Shown here in pieces: positions 1 through 14,335 of a stretch of DNA of 64,000 nucleotides. The notes below the pieces were generated by a model. The model was not told where the DNA came from. It saw only the letters and a list, made by a program, of their open reading frames with translations, and did not search any database. A program made the position numbers and the translations under genes. How positions within the stretch are numbered: position 1 is the stretch's first letter; each line of letters opens with the position of its first letter. The stretch comes from Serilophus lunatus (Eukaryota; Chordata; Aves; Passeriformes; Eurylaimidae), in assembly GCA_013399895.1 (NCBI GenBank), contig VXBA01001329.1, positions 299,342 to 363,341 on the forward strand. Direction: 5' to 3'.

Positions 1-3000
1 ATTGTTTTCATAGTTAAAGTTTTAAAAGAAGTACAAAATGTTTTAAAGCATTAAATTTTCTATACTTTAAGATAAAGATTTATATAGATTACAAAATCAA
101 TTTTTCAGGGACATCAGTTAGTGACCTCTTATTTTTGATTTTATCCATATACATGTGGACATATATAGACACACATACTACATACACAATATCAAAAATA
201 TCATTACTAATAGTAAAAAAAATAAAAGGTTATGCATTTTTTGACATGACGTCACATGAACATCCTCACTAATTTATATGAGAAAATATGTACAAAAAGC
301 TGGAAGACTAAGGTCTTAAATTTGAAAAAACACATATACGTGTCTTAAATAAAGGGGTTATGTCTGTGCCACAGTATGCATCAGTATGACTTGGTTTTTA
401 CTGGGCATATGCTCTTCTCCATTTCACGCTGCAGAAGGGAGCAGATGGAATTAAATATAGCTTGGCATGCAGAACAGGGTCAGCCATGGAGCAGTATTTT
501 TTAGTACCACACAGGCACTACCAGCTCTATATACATTAGAGATGAAACACAAAAAAAGGGCATGTCACCTTCAGGAAAGGGTGGTAGTCAGGGAACATCT
601 GTTATACATGCAGTGTTCCCTGTAGAAAGAACTGAAACATGATGAAATATGCATCAAAAGTTCCCTATGCACTGAGGTACATTAAGTCCCTTTCAAACCA
701 TATGAAACCCACTTGGGGAAGGGAGGTTATTTAAGTGCAGCAGCTGGAATAGGAGAAAGCAGCATCAGGGAATGGAAACCAGCTGTTCTGCCATTCTGGA
801 AATCAGGATGGGTGCGTGCACCACGGATGTACAGAGACTAGAGAAAGTTTCACTAAGTAATTAGTCAATCATGCTGCAGCTCTCTGTCTCTGTGCAATAC
901 ATCACATGCAAAAACACTATTATATGAGAGATTCTTGTTGTGAAGCACCAGATAATCCACATTCTCTGTCATTCTCTAACGTGGTGAGCTCTTCAAGATA
1001 AAAGAAGTGTTCATGGAGAAAAGGCTGCAGAATGCATCAGGGCAAATATTCCCTTTCAGTATGTTTTACTCGGGAGTAGACAGTATAATGCATTCATTCC
1101 CACGTTTAAATATGGTCTCATAAAAATCTTGGCTAGAGTGGATCTTCTGGCCCTGGAGAGGTCAAAGTAAATCTAGGTTAACACTGAAAAATATGTATTT
1201 AACCTGTTTTAAAGTCCTCCAGGAAGAGATATTCTTTAACTTACATGGGTAGCCTGCTTCAGCATCTAGAGATCTTTGTTGCAGAGTTCTCCTCATATAC
1301 AACCTAAATACCTCTCCCAGCACATTAAACAAAAAGAAAACGTAATCATCCTATTTATAACAACTTAATATGCACAGAATGTCTATTATGTCATGTTTCA
1401 CCTCAGTCCTTGTTCATTTAAACACACACAGATTCTAAACAAACACTTCTTTCAAACTTCATCTACTGGCTGTGTTTTGTAAACCGCTATTTTCTGTTGT
1501 TATTCCAAGTCTTTCTTTTAAATATGTCTACAAACTGCATACAGTGAATTTATCACTAGAGTGTACTGTAACTCTGGTCCAAACTCAATTAAAGCACTTT
1601 TCTCCCTCTGGAAACCATGGCACAGGAGAAAAGTAGTCTGCAAACAGAAAAAGGCCCTTGAAAAAAATGATCTTTATTAGTGTGCACAGACATTAGGAGA
1701 TACTCTTTGTTACAGAAGAACAAAATACAATTAGTAGTATTCCAACTGAAACATTGCTGAATGGAATAATTAACTCTTGTCTATTATTTAAGACACTCCA
1801 CTTTTGTCTTTCCCAGCTGAACACAAAACTATTGATAACTACAGTCCAAGTTCAGATTTTCAACTAATATGTATCAGCTTTATGGTAACTGCATTTGAAT
1901 CTGCAGAACATTCCTTCTTTTTGATAACAAGAATGTGGCTGGAATATGCAATGGGATTTTCCTTGTTTATCATATCTTTATTTTCTGCTGAGTCAGTAAG
2001 AGGCGATACAATCATACAATGATGATTTAAAATGAGAGAGAAGTTGTCTTATTTGATTGTCTCCTCTATATAGCTGAACAAACACATATACTCTCATATA
2101 TATCTGTTGCTGTGGGGTTTTTTAATTCTAATTCTTTGTAAGCTTAATTTAAAAAAACCTGTAAGTATACCATAGCAGGACATTTTCAGGCACAAAGTAC
2201 TTTACAGGAATAGACTCTTTACTCCTGTTACAGTACTTTCCTTGATATTAAGCAATCATCCAATATATGAATATTTGGCCTAAAATATTCATTTGCTAAA
2301 GTAAATACAAGTAGAGCACATCCATTTACCACCTAGGGAAATGCATAAAGCCTGAAACAATGAATGCTCTCTATTTTCTGACTTCCTTCTTTCAAAAGTT
2401 GTTGATCTTTCTATGCCTCCTCTTTTCTTTCAATTTTTAAAAAGAATCTGAAGAGAAGAGATGTTAGCTGAAGATAATGATTTTGACATAGAAGGACCTC
2501 ATCTTACTGAGAACTGCAAATCCTCTTGCTCTTCTGTTTGGAATAAAGCGAAAAGATAACTTATGGATTCTAAGCCTTGCAAGAACAAACTGCAGTACAA
2601 TAACTGTTCTCAGCCCCAGGAAAGACACTGTCAAAAGCGAGAGTACAGAAAGGATGTAGTGAGATTTCCAGTAGTGACAGGGGAGGAATATTCTGCTTTA
2701 CTGCCTCCGAAGTAAAGCACAAAAAGATGAGCACCAACAGCTACAGCAACCAAATATTAGAATCTCAGCAACGAGACTTATGGTAATAGACTTGTGATCT
2801 TCAAGTGCATGGTATGCATTAATTTGCAAATAAGCTCATCAAAGAAAACTCTTCTGTAATTTATGAATACTTTTGCTGGTGCGGTCTCAAACTTTTAAGA
2901 CATTTGTAATGATGCATCTAAGTTGATTCAATGCTGAAGCTTCCAATAAAAACAAAATACAGGTAAAAAATACATACAATTCTCAATCACTGAATTAATT

Positions 3001-6000
3001 TGTAATTATAAAATAAGAAGAAATAATGTGGGGGAGAAATTAAATGACCTGAAAAAATGTGTTGTAACACACCAAATGATACATGGATGAAGTTGTGTTG
3101 AATGTCTGCAATCCCTTCTTTGAATCACAGTGACATGTTTTGTGTGCATTTAGATGCAGGAAGCTCTTTGTGTTTTGGAAATGTTAAAGAAATTTCACCC
3201 CTAATTTATTGCTAAATTCATTCATTGCTTGTGGAATATGCTGTTCCCAAAATTTCACTGCTACTAGATACATGATGGCAATAGTCTCTTAGACACTAAA
3301 ACGTGCACCTGATTAAAAACCTGGTTTCAAAGAAAAGAGCTCCAGTTGAAACGCAGGCTAAGGGGAAATAACAGGCAGGAATACTAGGCTATGGTAATCT
3401 GATGCAAACTGTATTCACTGTCACCTGAGTGGCCAGAACTTTTGCAACATTTTTCTAACTTGTATCAATGAAGGCAGATATATTGTGAGGTATTGAGTTA
3501 ATCTATGTCTTCTCAGTTAAGATGTCAAGTCACTTTTTTTTCTGACAAACATCTGCATCCTCAAACTTCTTCATCCTTACTTGGATAGCTCTGCTTGAAA
3601 ACCAAGGCTGCTTGTATACTTATGAGAAGAGCATACTACAGAGTGAAACTGTGCCTGCAAACTCTCCCATCTCTAACAAGAAAGTACCGAACAAACTGAG
3701 CTCTGCCTCAAAACAGTCACACAATGCTGATCACAAACCTAGGCTTGGTATTAAAATAAGTGAAATCTAAAAGGTGAACTGATTGGCAGACTAGTAGATG
3801 GCCTAAAAACAGAGGTTTAAGCCTGAAAAAATATTCAACATAACTGCAGCAGAGAGAAAATAAAATCTTTAATACTCTGAGTAAATAAAAGTTGGCAGAT
3901 ATAAGAGTTTTCTCTTTATTTTGCCTAAATCCATTAAATAATTTGCTCGATACAGCAAAAGTTATGTCATAGATTACTGGGTATTAATATGAGAAAGGTT
4001 ATGATAGTTATCTGTATGGCTAAGGCAACTGACCTGTATTCCTCTCTCTAGTTCATTAACTAAGGTTAAAAGAGAAAATATTATTCTAATCTCTCATAAA
4101 AGGGCATGACAGAACATTTGCATGACCTAGTTCAGCCCAGGTAAGAAAGTCTTGCAGAAGTGTTACCCAGATCATCTTTAAATGAGTGTTTGAGATCAAG
4201 ACACTTAGAACATTTGAAACTTTTATGAGTACTCCTCTGACTAAAAGTGAAATATATCTATTTAAAAGTTTAATACCAATAGAAACTTCAATATCACCAA
4301 TTACAAGGATTTCATAAGAAGGATGAGGCCAATAATAACGCTGCTAATTCTTCTGCATTCAGAAGTAATGTTTCACTGAACAAAGTACTCAGCAGAAAAG
4401 TATCAAAGAAGTACTGTCAGTGGCTTAAATACACACTGGAGTGGACATCAAACAAAACTAAATATGGTCTAATTCTTCACAAAAGTCTACAATTCTACAT
4501 ACATTTTTAATCTTAAACTAAAAATCCCATTACTAGATTAAGGCCAAAATCAAATATCTCCAGCTGGTTAATAACAAATTTGGTCAATCAGAAACAGTTA
4601 CAGAATAGGTAAGTTAGTCTTTGACCTATGCTAGTCTTTCTAGTCTTCATCTAGGATCATAGGACATCTTACATGTGCTTGCATAAAGCACAGAAATGAA
4701 AATAAAATAAATAAAAGGCAAGATACTCTTAATACAATTAACTTGCATATGTAGCTTTTCTGAATAAGAATTAACCAGAAGAAAGTGAAGACTATGTGTA
4801 AGTCAACAGTGAGTTAGCATCTTACCTGACTATGCTAGTGGTAAGTTGGAAGGGATGGTAATACTGGACATAAACATTCTTAGGTGGCGTCAGAACAAGA
4901 AATGCAGTCTGACAGCTATTCATATTCTGGGCACAGAGGGAATGTGATAGGAAATGTTCTGTCCAGGGAAAACACCAATGGAAGGAAGCAATGTCGAAGA
5001 AATGATTTCACAGGTTGCGTCAGCCATTGGGGATTCCCAGTTTCCATCACTTCTTAGTAAAGGCTATCACCAATTGTGAAAACTTGGAAAAGAAATATTT
5101 ATCCAAAATGTTCGTCTTTCATGATCTCATTATTCATAAAAAACCCATCATCCCAAATGGTATAGAAAGCACTGCTGATGATATCAGACAGCAGAAATAT
5201 CCCTGATAAACTTCTTGCACTTATCAGTCTAGACTGACTCTCACTCAGTTAAACAGAATGGATTTTAATTGTCCTCTAAACTCAAGCAAGATTATGGCAA
5301 GAAAATCAATGGAGAGTTCAGAAAAAATCTTGGTAAAAAGTTTTGTTAATTTCTACTCTGCTGAAGATGTTTAATGGAGGATACTCAATTTCTAGGATTA
5401 TTCTTGTTTAGAAATGTTGAATATAAATGCACAAGCTTCTACAGACTTGTTATGTGAATGTGTTCAGTATGTGAACACAAGAGTTAAAGTATTTGTAGAG
5501 ATTCTGTAACACTGTAATATTTATTCCTAAGACTTGCATGCAGGACTGCATCAGTTGTGATGCAAATGCATTTTTATTGTGATGATGAAGAAAGAACTAT
5601 TGTATTTTTAAGTTATAATTAGTATCACTTTTTAATGAAAATATATTAGAGTCCTTTTATACTATTAATCTCCATGCTAGATTAAAACAATACTGTTTTA
5701 TAGAGAAGTCTGGTGAGCAATATTGATCATAGAAGAGACTCTGACAACTATACTGAAGAGTTTCCTTTTCCCTTCCTCCAAGGTAGTGCCTCATTTTTTT
5801 TGTTTATACTCAGGATCCACGCTTTTGTTAATGAGCCATGCATACGTGGCTCTTCTATGGGATGCAGGTGTGAATGGCACTCAAATGTGTTGCAAGAAAG
5901 ACGCAATGCATAGTAATAAGGCAAAAAACTCAACAGAGCTACTGAATTTAGAGATACTTAATCTGTTGAAGTTTTTTTGACAAAGACATGAAAGTGCAAA

Positions 6001-9000
6001 TTTACCCTGAAACAAGAAAACATGGACAGAAGAAAAAAAAAAAAAAAACAAACCCAGAAAATCCTTTGGAAAATCTAGCAAAGACAACAATTTATGAGTA
6101 AGACGGGAAGTCCATAACTGTGTAATTTTTTACTGATTAAAATGTAAACTTATGAGGGATTCACTAAATATAAAATGTACCTCTTGCTGTTTTACTGCTC
6201 CCTTGTAGATATTATGGTTTATGGTTTATTATATCATTTTCAGTTTTGGATACCTTTTAAAGAAATACAGATCACCACTTGTATTCTTAAAGTATACCAA
6301 ACAAAACAATTGTTCTGTTATTTAAATACTGTGAATTATACATGCTATTACTTCAGGTTAAATCAACAGATAATTTGACAGATATTTTCAAAACTATTAC
6401 ATCTTGTAAGACTTCTAAGTAGAATGATGTCAAACTGTCCAAAGTATCAGCAACAGAAGTGGAAACCCCCCCACCCCTCAAAAAAACCCAAAAGATAACC
6501 TAAAAAAAAACAAAACAAGGGAAAAACAAAACACCAAACCCCAAAATCCAGAGGTAACCAAAACAAATCTATCTCATACCATTCTATCGAAAGAGTACCA
6601 GGCCTATGCAACAAGCTGCTTAGTAAGACAGCTGATTCAGAGAGCATAAGTAAGCTTAAGGGACAGCTAATATTTTTATGCATAAAGTGGTTTGGAAATC
6701 ACAACAAAAGAATACAAAGTTGAAATAACTAACATGGGAAGGGCTTATTTTAGCACAAGACTTACTGTTATGATAACTTTATAGTTTGAAGGGTTTTCTG
6801 CTTTCTTTCCATTAAGGGCATTCCATAAGCATTTCATTAATTATGAAATTAATTATATCCAATTTGCATTATATTTCTTATTTGTGAAATGCTTAAAATA
6901 CTAGTAGACAAAACTTACTTCTGGATATATTTACCTTGAAATCATATATTTTAGTAGTAAACTGATGAGGATTCAGTGTTTTCATTAATTTTATTAAAAT
7001 CATAAAGTAAGCTTGATTGCTCCCCATCTCATGCTGACATCAGAAGATATCTTGTCTATAAAAAGTATTTTTTCACAAAATTTCTTACTTCTCTCTAAAT
7101 GAGAAAAGCACAACTGCTGTTGTGCTATTGACACACCTTTTTTATCTTAATATAACCTTTTAATTTTCAAGCTGTCTAGACCATAGTTGTTAAAAACTGT
7201 AGTTAAAATACTGGTCCAACTAGCATTCTTATTACTGCCATGAGTAGAACTGGACCCATGACAATAGTATTTGGAATTATATGAAGAGTATGTCAAACTT
7301 AAAATGAACTCATTTTTAAATTAGGATTCTTAAGTCCAAATGCTGAATTTACAGTTAATTCAGATAATTTTTCCAAAATGTCAGAAGATTTAATAATTAA
7401 CACTGTTCTAAGAGCAGAAACTAAAGTATTTTAAATATCCTTAAACAACAACAATCAAGCCTGGAACTTGGCTACAAAATAGTGAATTCCCATCTCTGCA
7501 TACAACCAAAAATGATGGCAAAACCATAACTTCACACGTTGCTGGAGACAATTGTTTCTAGCAAGCTTTCCATCTCCTTTTCCCAGAAAACAATCCTTTA
7601 AAGAAAAATTCAATTCTTTTTCTATCCTAATCAGACATGTCATATTTCTCACCCTTCTTCAACTTGGCCTGTTACCAGAGAAAGTAATTTTGTTTATCCT
7701 CTTTCAAAAGAGAAAAGTTACATTGGGCTAAGAACCCCAATCATACTATGCCCAGTGACAAACAATCATTGATTTCATTGGGAACATCACATAGCACTAC
7801 ATTAGTTATTGCTATGGCCTGAAATATCATAAGGTGTTCAATGCAGGTTCAGTTTTCATAATACGTCACTGATTTTATTACAGCACACTTGAGACAGGAG
7901 AGTTCATTCAAGTAAACAAAATGATACAATTACTATTTGTAACTATATTTGAGAGGAAATAAAAAAAAAAAAAAAGAAAAAAAAAGAGAAGAAAACATTT
8001 TATCTCTCCATCCTTTTTTTTCCCTCATTAAAAAGAGTTCACATAAACACCCACTGCTGCAGTTCAGTGTCTGACAGTACTTAATATCCACGGCTCAATA
8101 CATGTTTAATAAGAACGTGAGCAATTCATATGAGCCACTGGAATACATTGTTTCTTGATAAATAGGGCCCCTCATCGTGATATAATGACAAATACAAGCC
8201 TGCATATACCTCTTTGCCTTATAATGAAAATAAGCAACAGGATTGGATGGTTTAATATGCTTACTAGATTCCATTATTTTCACCAGAATTCAGTTTGATG
8301 CTGCTGGACAGACTTCAGTATTACACGTACTGGCCATACAGTCCTTTTCTAAAAAAACCATGTATTTTTAATTTGAGTAATAAATGGTTTCTTAATGAAA
8401 CTTTAAAAAATTTAGAGCTCTTTCATGGCTATACTTGATAGACAGAAATCCAGAGGGTTTTTTTTGTTTCATACAAAACTGAGAGAATAACACATACTCA
8501 AATAGCTTCTTTAAAAAAGAAAAATCATGCGCTGCATCTTTATACAGATGAATGTCCAATTATAAGCAAAGAGTTGTTGTGGCAAAAGATCAGGAAAAAA
8601 TAATCTTTCTGGTATTTATTACTTAGAAAATAAGGTCACGGATGAGGTCAACTTTCAAATATATACAGAATAAATTATACTGCAGCATTCTAAATATTCT
8701 ACACAGCAAAAATTATACTGCAATCTTGACATAATCAGAAAAATGAAGTTGAACATGTATTTCCTGATGACTGTACTACAGATCAGACTAAGCTAAGAGG
8801 CAAAAAACCTAGGTCAAATTAATCAACAACTAATAAAAACCTTACCTTATATTTTGGCTTAATTATAAATATCAATTTTTATTAAGGATGACTGATTTAA
8901 TAATCTCTTAATCATCCCTAATACTGAATCACCTTCCTCACAATGAAGTAAAATAATGGAAAACACACAAAAAATTTAAAAATAATTCAGTGGTGCACTT

Positions 9001-9815
9001 CTTTACTTCTTACAGATTAGAAGCAAAATACAAACACATGCAATGCTGGAGTGCTCGCTCTGTGTGATGCTTAAAAAAAAAAAAGTCCCTGTTGAAATAA
9101 ACTATCTTCTAATTAGATAAAACTCATCTGGAAAAAAAAAGAATTGGACACAGTTTGAGGAAACAAACATGCTTGTTCGTCAGAATGAATGCTGGCAGAA
9201 AGCACTGTCATTGTCCTGATGCGTGTCATTTTAGTCATTTCACTAACACTCATCTTCAGAAACTTTACAGGCTGTGAATAAAAGTATACTGAAAATCAGA
9301 TTGTATTATTGTTTGGCACTTCTCACACTATTATTGAGAAATCAATATTAAAAATAAGAAAATGTATCCATGAAATGAAAATATCTTCTGATCCATTTTT
9401 ACTTGTTTGATATCCCAAGCCCTTTTTCTCCAAACTACATGAGGAATATAAATGATTGGCATTCTTTTATCTGCTGCAGTCATGTCTAGTTTGAATTTCC
9501 AAGTCATGCTTTGGCAGAAGAACTATATATAATATATCACAGGCAATCCCAGTGTAGATAAAATATATTCTAATCATTTTAAAAAGGTACTAATTTTTTT
9601 TTTTAATCTACTTTGGACACTTGTGGTTTCATTTCATGTTCATTCTGAAAGATACTGCGTGATCTTTGCTCTGGGCTACCGACAAGATTTACTGTTTTCT
9701 CTGATAGTATTATCAGTGGGCTATTCCACCCTGAAAAACTGCAACTGCAATAGTAATAGGTTTATAATGAAGGTTTAAACTTTATGCTTTTGTAAGCATT
9801 GGAGGCTTCACTCAC
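1..9815 (-). other. PCDH17: PCDH17 intron 3, 5' part (runs off the window)
   Basis: AT-rich intronic sequence downstream of the exon 3 donor. I find no open frame matching the final PCDH17 exon (the CVNCTDEC / CWMP region) on the minus strand, so the intron is at least 9.8 kb. It holds A-runs (for example 6031-6048 and about 7961-7986) and small AT-rich repeats. I see no RNA gene or named transposon. The short open frames here have no coding character. Confidence 0.85.
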
Positions 9816-9988
9816 CTTGTTCAAGTGGCTGGCTTTTAGTTGAAGTAGTTTTCATCTTGAGTGCCTCCCTAACAGACATGTCACAGCAGGAGCCTTTGTT
9901 AGTGTCTTGGTCACTGTCAGCCTGATCACTGTCCCCATGCCCGCTGTCCCTCAAGCTGGCTCTTTCTGGATCCTTGAACGTGGAGCTA
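9816..9988 (-). CDS. PCDH17: Protocadherin-17, coding exon 3 (173 bp, conserved CM2-type tail motif)
   Basis: The exon encodes SSSTFKDPERASLRDSG and onward, including HGDSDQADSDQDTNKGSCCD and a lysine-rich end reading KTTSTKSQPLEQ. The DSGHGDSDQ block is the conserved cytoplasmic motif (usually called CM2) shared by delta protocadherins such as PCDH10. The acceptor TATTTCAG|T at 9989 and donor CAAG|GTGAGT at 9815 fit consensus. The exon leaves one base (G), which the family's next codon (glutamate of EPEEC) would use, so the frame continues into a fourth exon. That last exon, with the remaining tail and the stop codon, is not found between 1 and 9815. The in-frame stop just after the donor is intronic and not the real C-terminus. 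Confidence 0.95.
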
Positions 9989-10156
9989 CTGAAATACATA
10001 TTAAAAAAAAAAAANCTTTACATACCACACCAAAAAAAAAAAAAAAAAAAGAGAGAGTTGTATTTACTTGTTCTAAGTTGAATTGTACTCTCTGGCAAAG
10101 CAATTTTGACAAGAATGCAAATGGGGAAGCTGAGAAAGTTATTTAATAGGCCTTAC
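9989..10156 (-). other. PCDH17: PCDH17 intron 2 (168 bp)
   Basis: Short intron bounded by GTAAGG (exon 2 side) and TTTCAG (exon 3 side) on the minus strand. It contains two T-rich blocks on the coding strand (A-runs on the + strand at about 10002-10014 and 10032-10050). One unresolved base lies at 10015. Confidence 0.9.
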
Positions 10157-10215
10157 CTTTGAACAAACTGCTGCCTGCTGCCCATGTAATTGGGCTCTGC
10201 GGGAAAATTGTCTGT
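10157..10215 (-). CDS. PCDH17: Protocadherin-17, coding exon 2 (59 bp, cytoplasmic tail)
   Basis: This small exon is too short to appear as a long reading frame. Read on the minus strand it gives TDNFPAEPNYMGSRQQFVQ plus two bases (AG), the sequence that follows MSIIQ in vertebrate PCDH17. The acceptor is a long pyrimidine tract ending in CACAG at 10216-10220 and the donor is AAAG|GTAAGG at 10156. The entry phase is 0, matching the end of exon 1. The trailing AG joins T of exon 3 to make a serine codon. It is part of the intracellular tail. Splicing to exon 1 spans an intron of about 23.8 kb. Confidence 0.93.
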
Positions 10216-13200
10216 CTGTGAAAGAGAAGGAAAAAAATACGTATAGTTGTACACTGGACAAATCTCCTGCAGAGCAACAAGATTTCCTAGAGGAGAAATG
10301 ATTAATAATTCAAAAATTCCCTTAATCTTCAGATTTGTACATTTTAATTAAATTGGAAAATGCTGGCATGTAATTATGTGCTCAGAACAATTAAATGCTT
10401 CAGGTCCGCAAATTACCTGCTAAAGTAAACAATGAGGCCCCAATAAGTGACATTCTCTGTTAGTACCCTGACAGATGACACTGTTTATGTTTTTTCATTA
10501 GTTAGATATTAAGACTGATGGTTATTGAAAATGAGAGAAAAAAATTACTTTTGCATATTTCAAAAGTGAATTATTCAATAATACTAACTTTTAATCATAA
10601 TTGCATCACCTACTGGGATTCTGAAGCTCTTATTGCTGTAATGCAATTTCATATACTGCTATATTACTCTTGAATTGAAAAAAAAATCAAATAATTCAAG
10701 AAAATATATGGCTGATTAGCTGTGGGGTTTCTTAGATGCTACTGGAAAAATGAAAGTATGAAAATATTTGGATTTTCTCTCTTTGATTTTCATCAGTATT
10801 AATAGCTATGTCAGAATAATGAGAGCCACACACACAAACAAGAACAGTAAATGACCATTGTTGACAACTAATTTTTAAAAGAAGATACTTTCATTAAGTC
10901 TGTCATCAAAATATTTTTAGCAACATAAGCCAAGTAACTGTAGAAGCAGAAGTATTAAAAGCATCCAGACCAACATGGAATCCTGCCAAAATGAACTGAA
11001 TTCCCTTTGTATCATTAGCTGAAGTTCTTTGGGAAAAAGAGAGAACTGCATCATTCAGAAAACTCCGTATACTGTACATTCACACACGTCACTTCTTGCA
11101 GCTGACCTAGCAACAGAGCTTCTACTGTTTTCTGCATCACTTCATATCACCCTGCTATGCTTTGCAGCAGCTATGAGTTTTGCAACAGCGTCCAGCATAT
11201 CAGTATCGGTAACATGGACAGAACTCAATTAATGGAGCAGAAGGCCCAGAGTAAGGTTTAAGGTCACACAAGTTTTTACACAAGTGATTAGTCTCTCAGA
11301 TATTTACTTTTCCTGCCACTCCTCATCCCACTTTTTTACCTTTGTTTTGGTTTTATCAGTATGTGGTAATTAGAAATATTTATTCCTTCTTTTATGGTTG
11401 GAATATTGGAATTTGGAAAAGAGGCTTGAAGTTTCATCCAAAATCTAAGTCACTGTTGTTTGCAACAAAACATAGGCAGACAGCTGCCACTCCCAAGGGA
11501 CTTATGAAATAGATGTGCTTATATACCATGGATATCTTTTGTGATTTAGGAAGGGGACATAAGATATAGAAGTATCTTCTGTATAGGTTGTATGTCATTG
11601 TACACCATGCTTCTTGTTTCTAAATCCTTTAAGTAAAAAAAAATAGAATTCTAACATATTATGTTCATATCCTGATAAGAAGATCCAGGGTTAAATATAT
11701 GTAACTAGAATAAAAGTTTGTCTTTACATTTATTATGTATGAAGTTAGCAAACAAAACACTGAAAGAAAAAAAAGATGGAAATAAAAATATCTCTGCATT
11801 CTTATGTGTAGTCTCTCAAATACAGCTAATCATATTTTGCACGCAGCTCTAATTCTCCCATTTATTTTTTCTTCTCACAAATTTTAACCTTTTATCTCTG
11901 TCATGTGCATCAAACCTACCTCATATATACGCACATATAATCATTATGATACTCAGACCCCAACGGTTCTCAACCCAAATAACCCTTTATAACTGCAGAA
12001 CTCATGTCTATTTTCTAGGTCTAATATCTCAAACAGAGATATCCAGGAAAACTCACCTTATGTTTTTACTTACAGAAGACATCTGTCTCCTCCTAAACAC
12101 AGCTGCTAGTAGAATCAACATTTCCATTTTTCATGACAATGGTAGGAAAAATACATGCTATAAACTGCCCTTTCATCAATTCTCTGCCATTAGAAAAGTC
12201 AGAATTTTGCCTTGGAAATAACTATCACTCCTTCTTTCTGATGGTTTTAGGAGTTTAATTATAAACTGGACTACAGTAAGAACTGCTCATGCTTTTTGTC
12301 TCTGCTCCTCCATTGCAAAAAAGCATTTCACACATCCCAGACTAGCCAATACATAGATTTTGAAACAGAAGTTTTGACCACATCTTAGCTGCTGTCCTAA
12401 AAATGGGAGCTCATTCTGAGAAATTCTGTATTTATGGTAACAATTAATAATCCTTAACTACATAATAATTTGACCAATTTCATTCATATTTTATTTTGCA
12501 GGAATACAATGAGTTGGGTGCCATTCTACCGTAAGTTCATGACTGCAAAAGAACAAATGTGAATACTTGATAACCATATACAGACCCAGACTCAGAGTTG
12601 AATACTTTTCTATCTGCTCTAAAAGCATTAGTCCTTCTCCTATGAGTTATGAAAGTATGATGCTTGTGTTGAGCTGTAAGAGAGTACTCTGAGATACAGG
12701 CAGCAAAGGAAGAAGTGCCTCATGTATGATAATATCTATTAAAAAACATGATAATTAAAAAAAAACATTTAACTTTGAGGCTAGGCAGTTTGGAGGCATC
12801 ATATAAATGTAACCATCTGCTTCAGAATGGACGAGAGAGTGATATGAATGTCAAAGTCCTTAAACTTTTTTTTGTTGTTGTTGTAATCCCAGTTGAAGTG
12901 AGAGGTCACATACTTAAAATTTTTACACTTCAACATGTATGGAAGTGATATTACACATTTCAGCTGTTGTATTAATCATACCTCTTTATATTGCATAGCT
13001 GTAACTCTTAAGAAATGTAACAGCAAAAGGCTCTTGTTTTTTCCCTGGATATAAAGCCCTTTCTAGGATAACAGAACCATCAAGCCTCTGTACTTGCAGT
13101 TCTACGGTAGGTTTTAGTTCACCTGGAATAAAACATCTAAAAGCTAGTCATCTATTCTAAGCTAATCAGCCAAGATCCCTCCATGTGCAATAGAAACATA

Positions 13201-14152
13201 CAAGATAACTCATCACATTTCAGTCATCTAGCCTTAGGTACGCACTACTCCTGGAAATTACTTTCACCATTAACCATAGGGGAATCTAGCCAACTAGCAT
13301 AGCTAAAGCTAAATAAGATGCATTGTATCAGGAGCAAATTGCATGGAATTACAATCTGCTGATAAATAACCAGAAGTTGTTCAAATGCCCGAACAATTAA
13401 CCTCCTGAAGAACAAAATAAAACAAACTTCACCCTCACCAAAAAAATCTCCACAAACAACCCATCTCTAAAAGTCAGCAGAGTCAAACGGTAAAGAAATG
13501 TTTTCTATCGCTGGGATTCAAGGCTGAGGCCTGGAGTATTAAGTAGGTCAACAGCTACTAAAATACAAGTTCTCCAATAGTAGGCAATCATACTGGGACA
13601 AATGTACTCTAAAATTAAAGCAAAAGCAGAAATGCCCACTGCCCCAGTTAGATATTGGAGAATTAACATCTGTGATGTCAACCTAACAGTCCAAAGCTAC
13701 CCTAGAGGAGTGGCCCTGTTTTTTATGGCTTGGTTTCAAAGATTGGTAGAACTAGTTAATGTCCAATGAAAGTATGCTGTTAAACCATTCAACAGATAAT
13801 CTTTTTTGACAGTTGCTAAAATGGACCTTTAAAAATGCTTTCTTCCATCTATCTATTCTTATATGTGACCCTAGAGTAAATAAGAAATTCTGGGAACCTG
13901 TTATTAGTGTGATGCTGCAGAAAAATATTCTGTGCAGATGTTTAATACAGCTTTCTCAGAAGGATGAGGATCATTGAAAAAAGCCAGATCAGAATGCTTA
14001 CGAACATTTCAGAAGCTGCCAAAATTTCAAAGACAAGGAGTTACTACTTGTAAGAAAATATCTTACAGATTGACTATATCATTTTTTCATCAGTGAGTTA
14101 AGAAGTTAAATAAAAGAACAAGCAAATTAAACCTGTACAAAATACACTTTGC

Positions 14153-14335
14153 ATAGAATCATAGAATGGTTTGGATTGGAAGGGATCTTAAATATCATCT
14201 AATTCCAAACCCCCATATTATGAGCCAGGACATTTTCCACTTGCCCAGGTTGCTTTCAGACCAATCCAACTTGGCCTTGAACACTTCCAGTTGTAGGGCA
14301 TCCACAACTTCTCAGGGCAACCTGAGTTTGTTGGA
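14153..14335 (-). mobile_element. CR1 LINE fragment, 3' end
   Basis: The + strand begins with AATCATAGAATGGTTTGGAT and continues GGAAGGGATCTTAAA and TGGCCTTGAACACTTCCAG, which is the reverse complement of the 3' end of avian CR1 elements. The 3' terminus is therefore at the left and the element is in minus orientation. It is 5'-truncated, as most CR1 copies are. Confidence 0.85.

Noticed and set aside
5560..5567. POU octamer ATGCAAAT in intron 3
   Set aside because: A single 8-mer is expected by chance about twice in 64 kb and no partner sites cluster with it.
9808..9815. In-frame stop after PLEQ as the PCDH17 C-terminus
   Set aside because: A consensus GTGAGT donor precedes it and the family continues with a further exon in matching phase.
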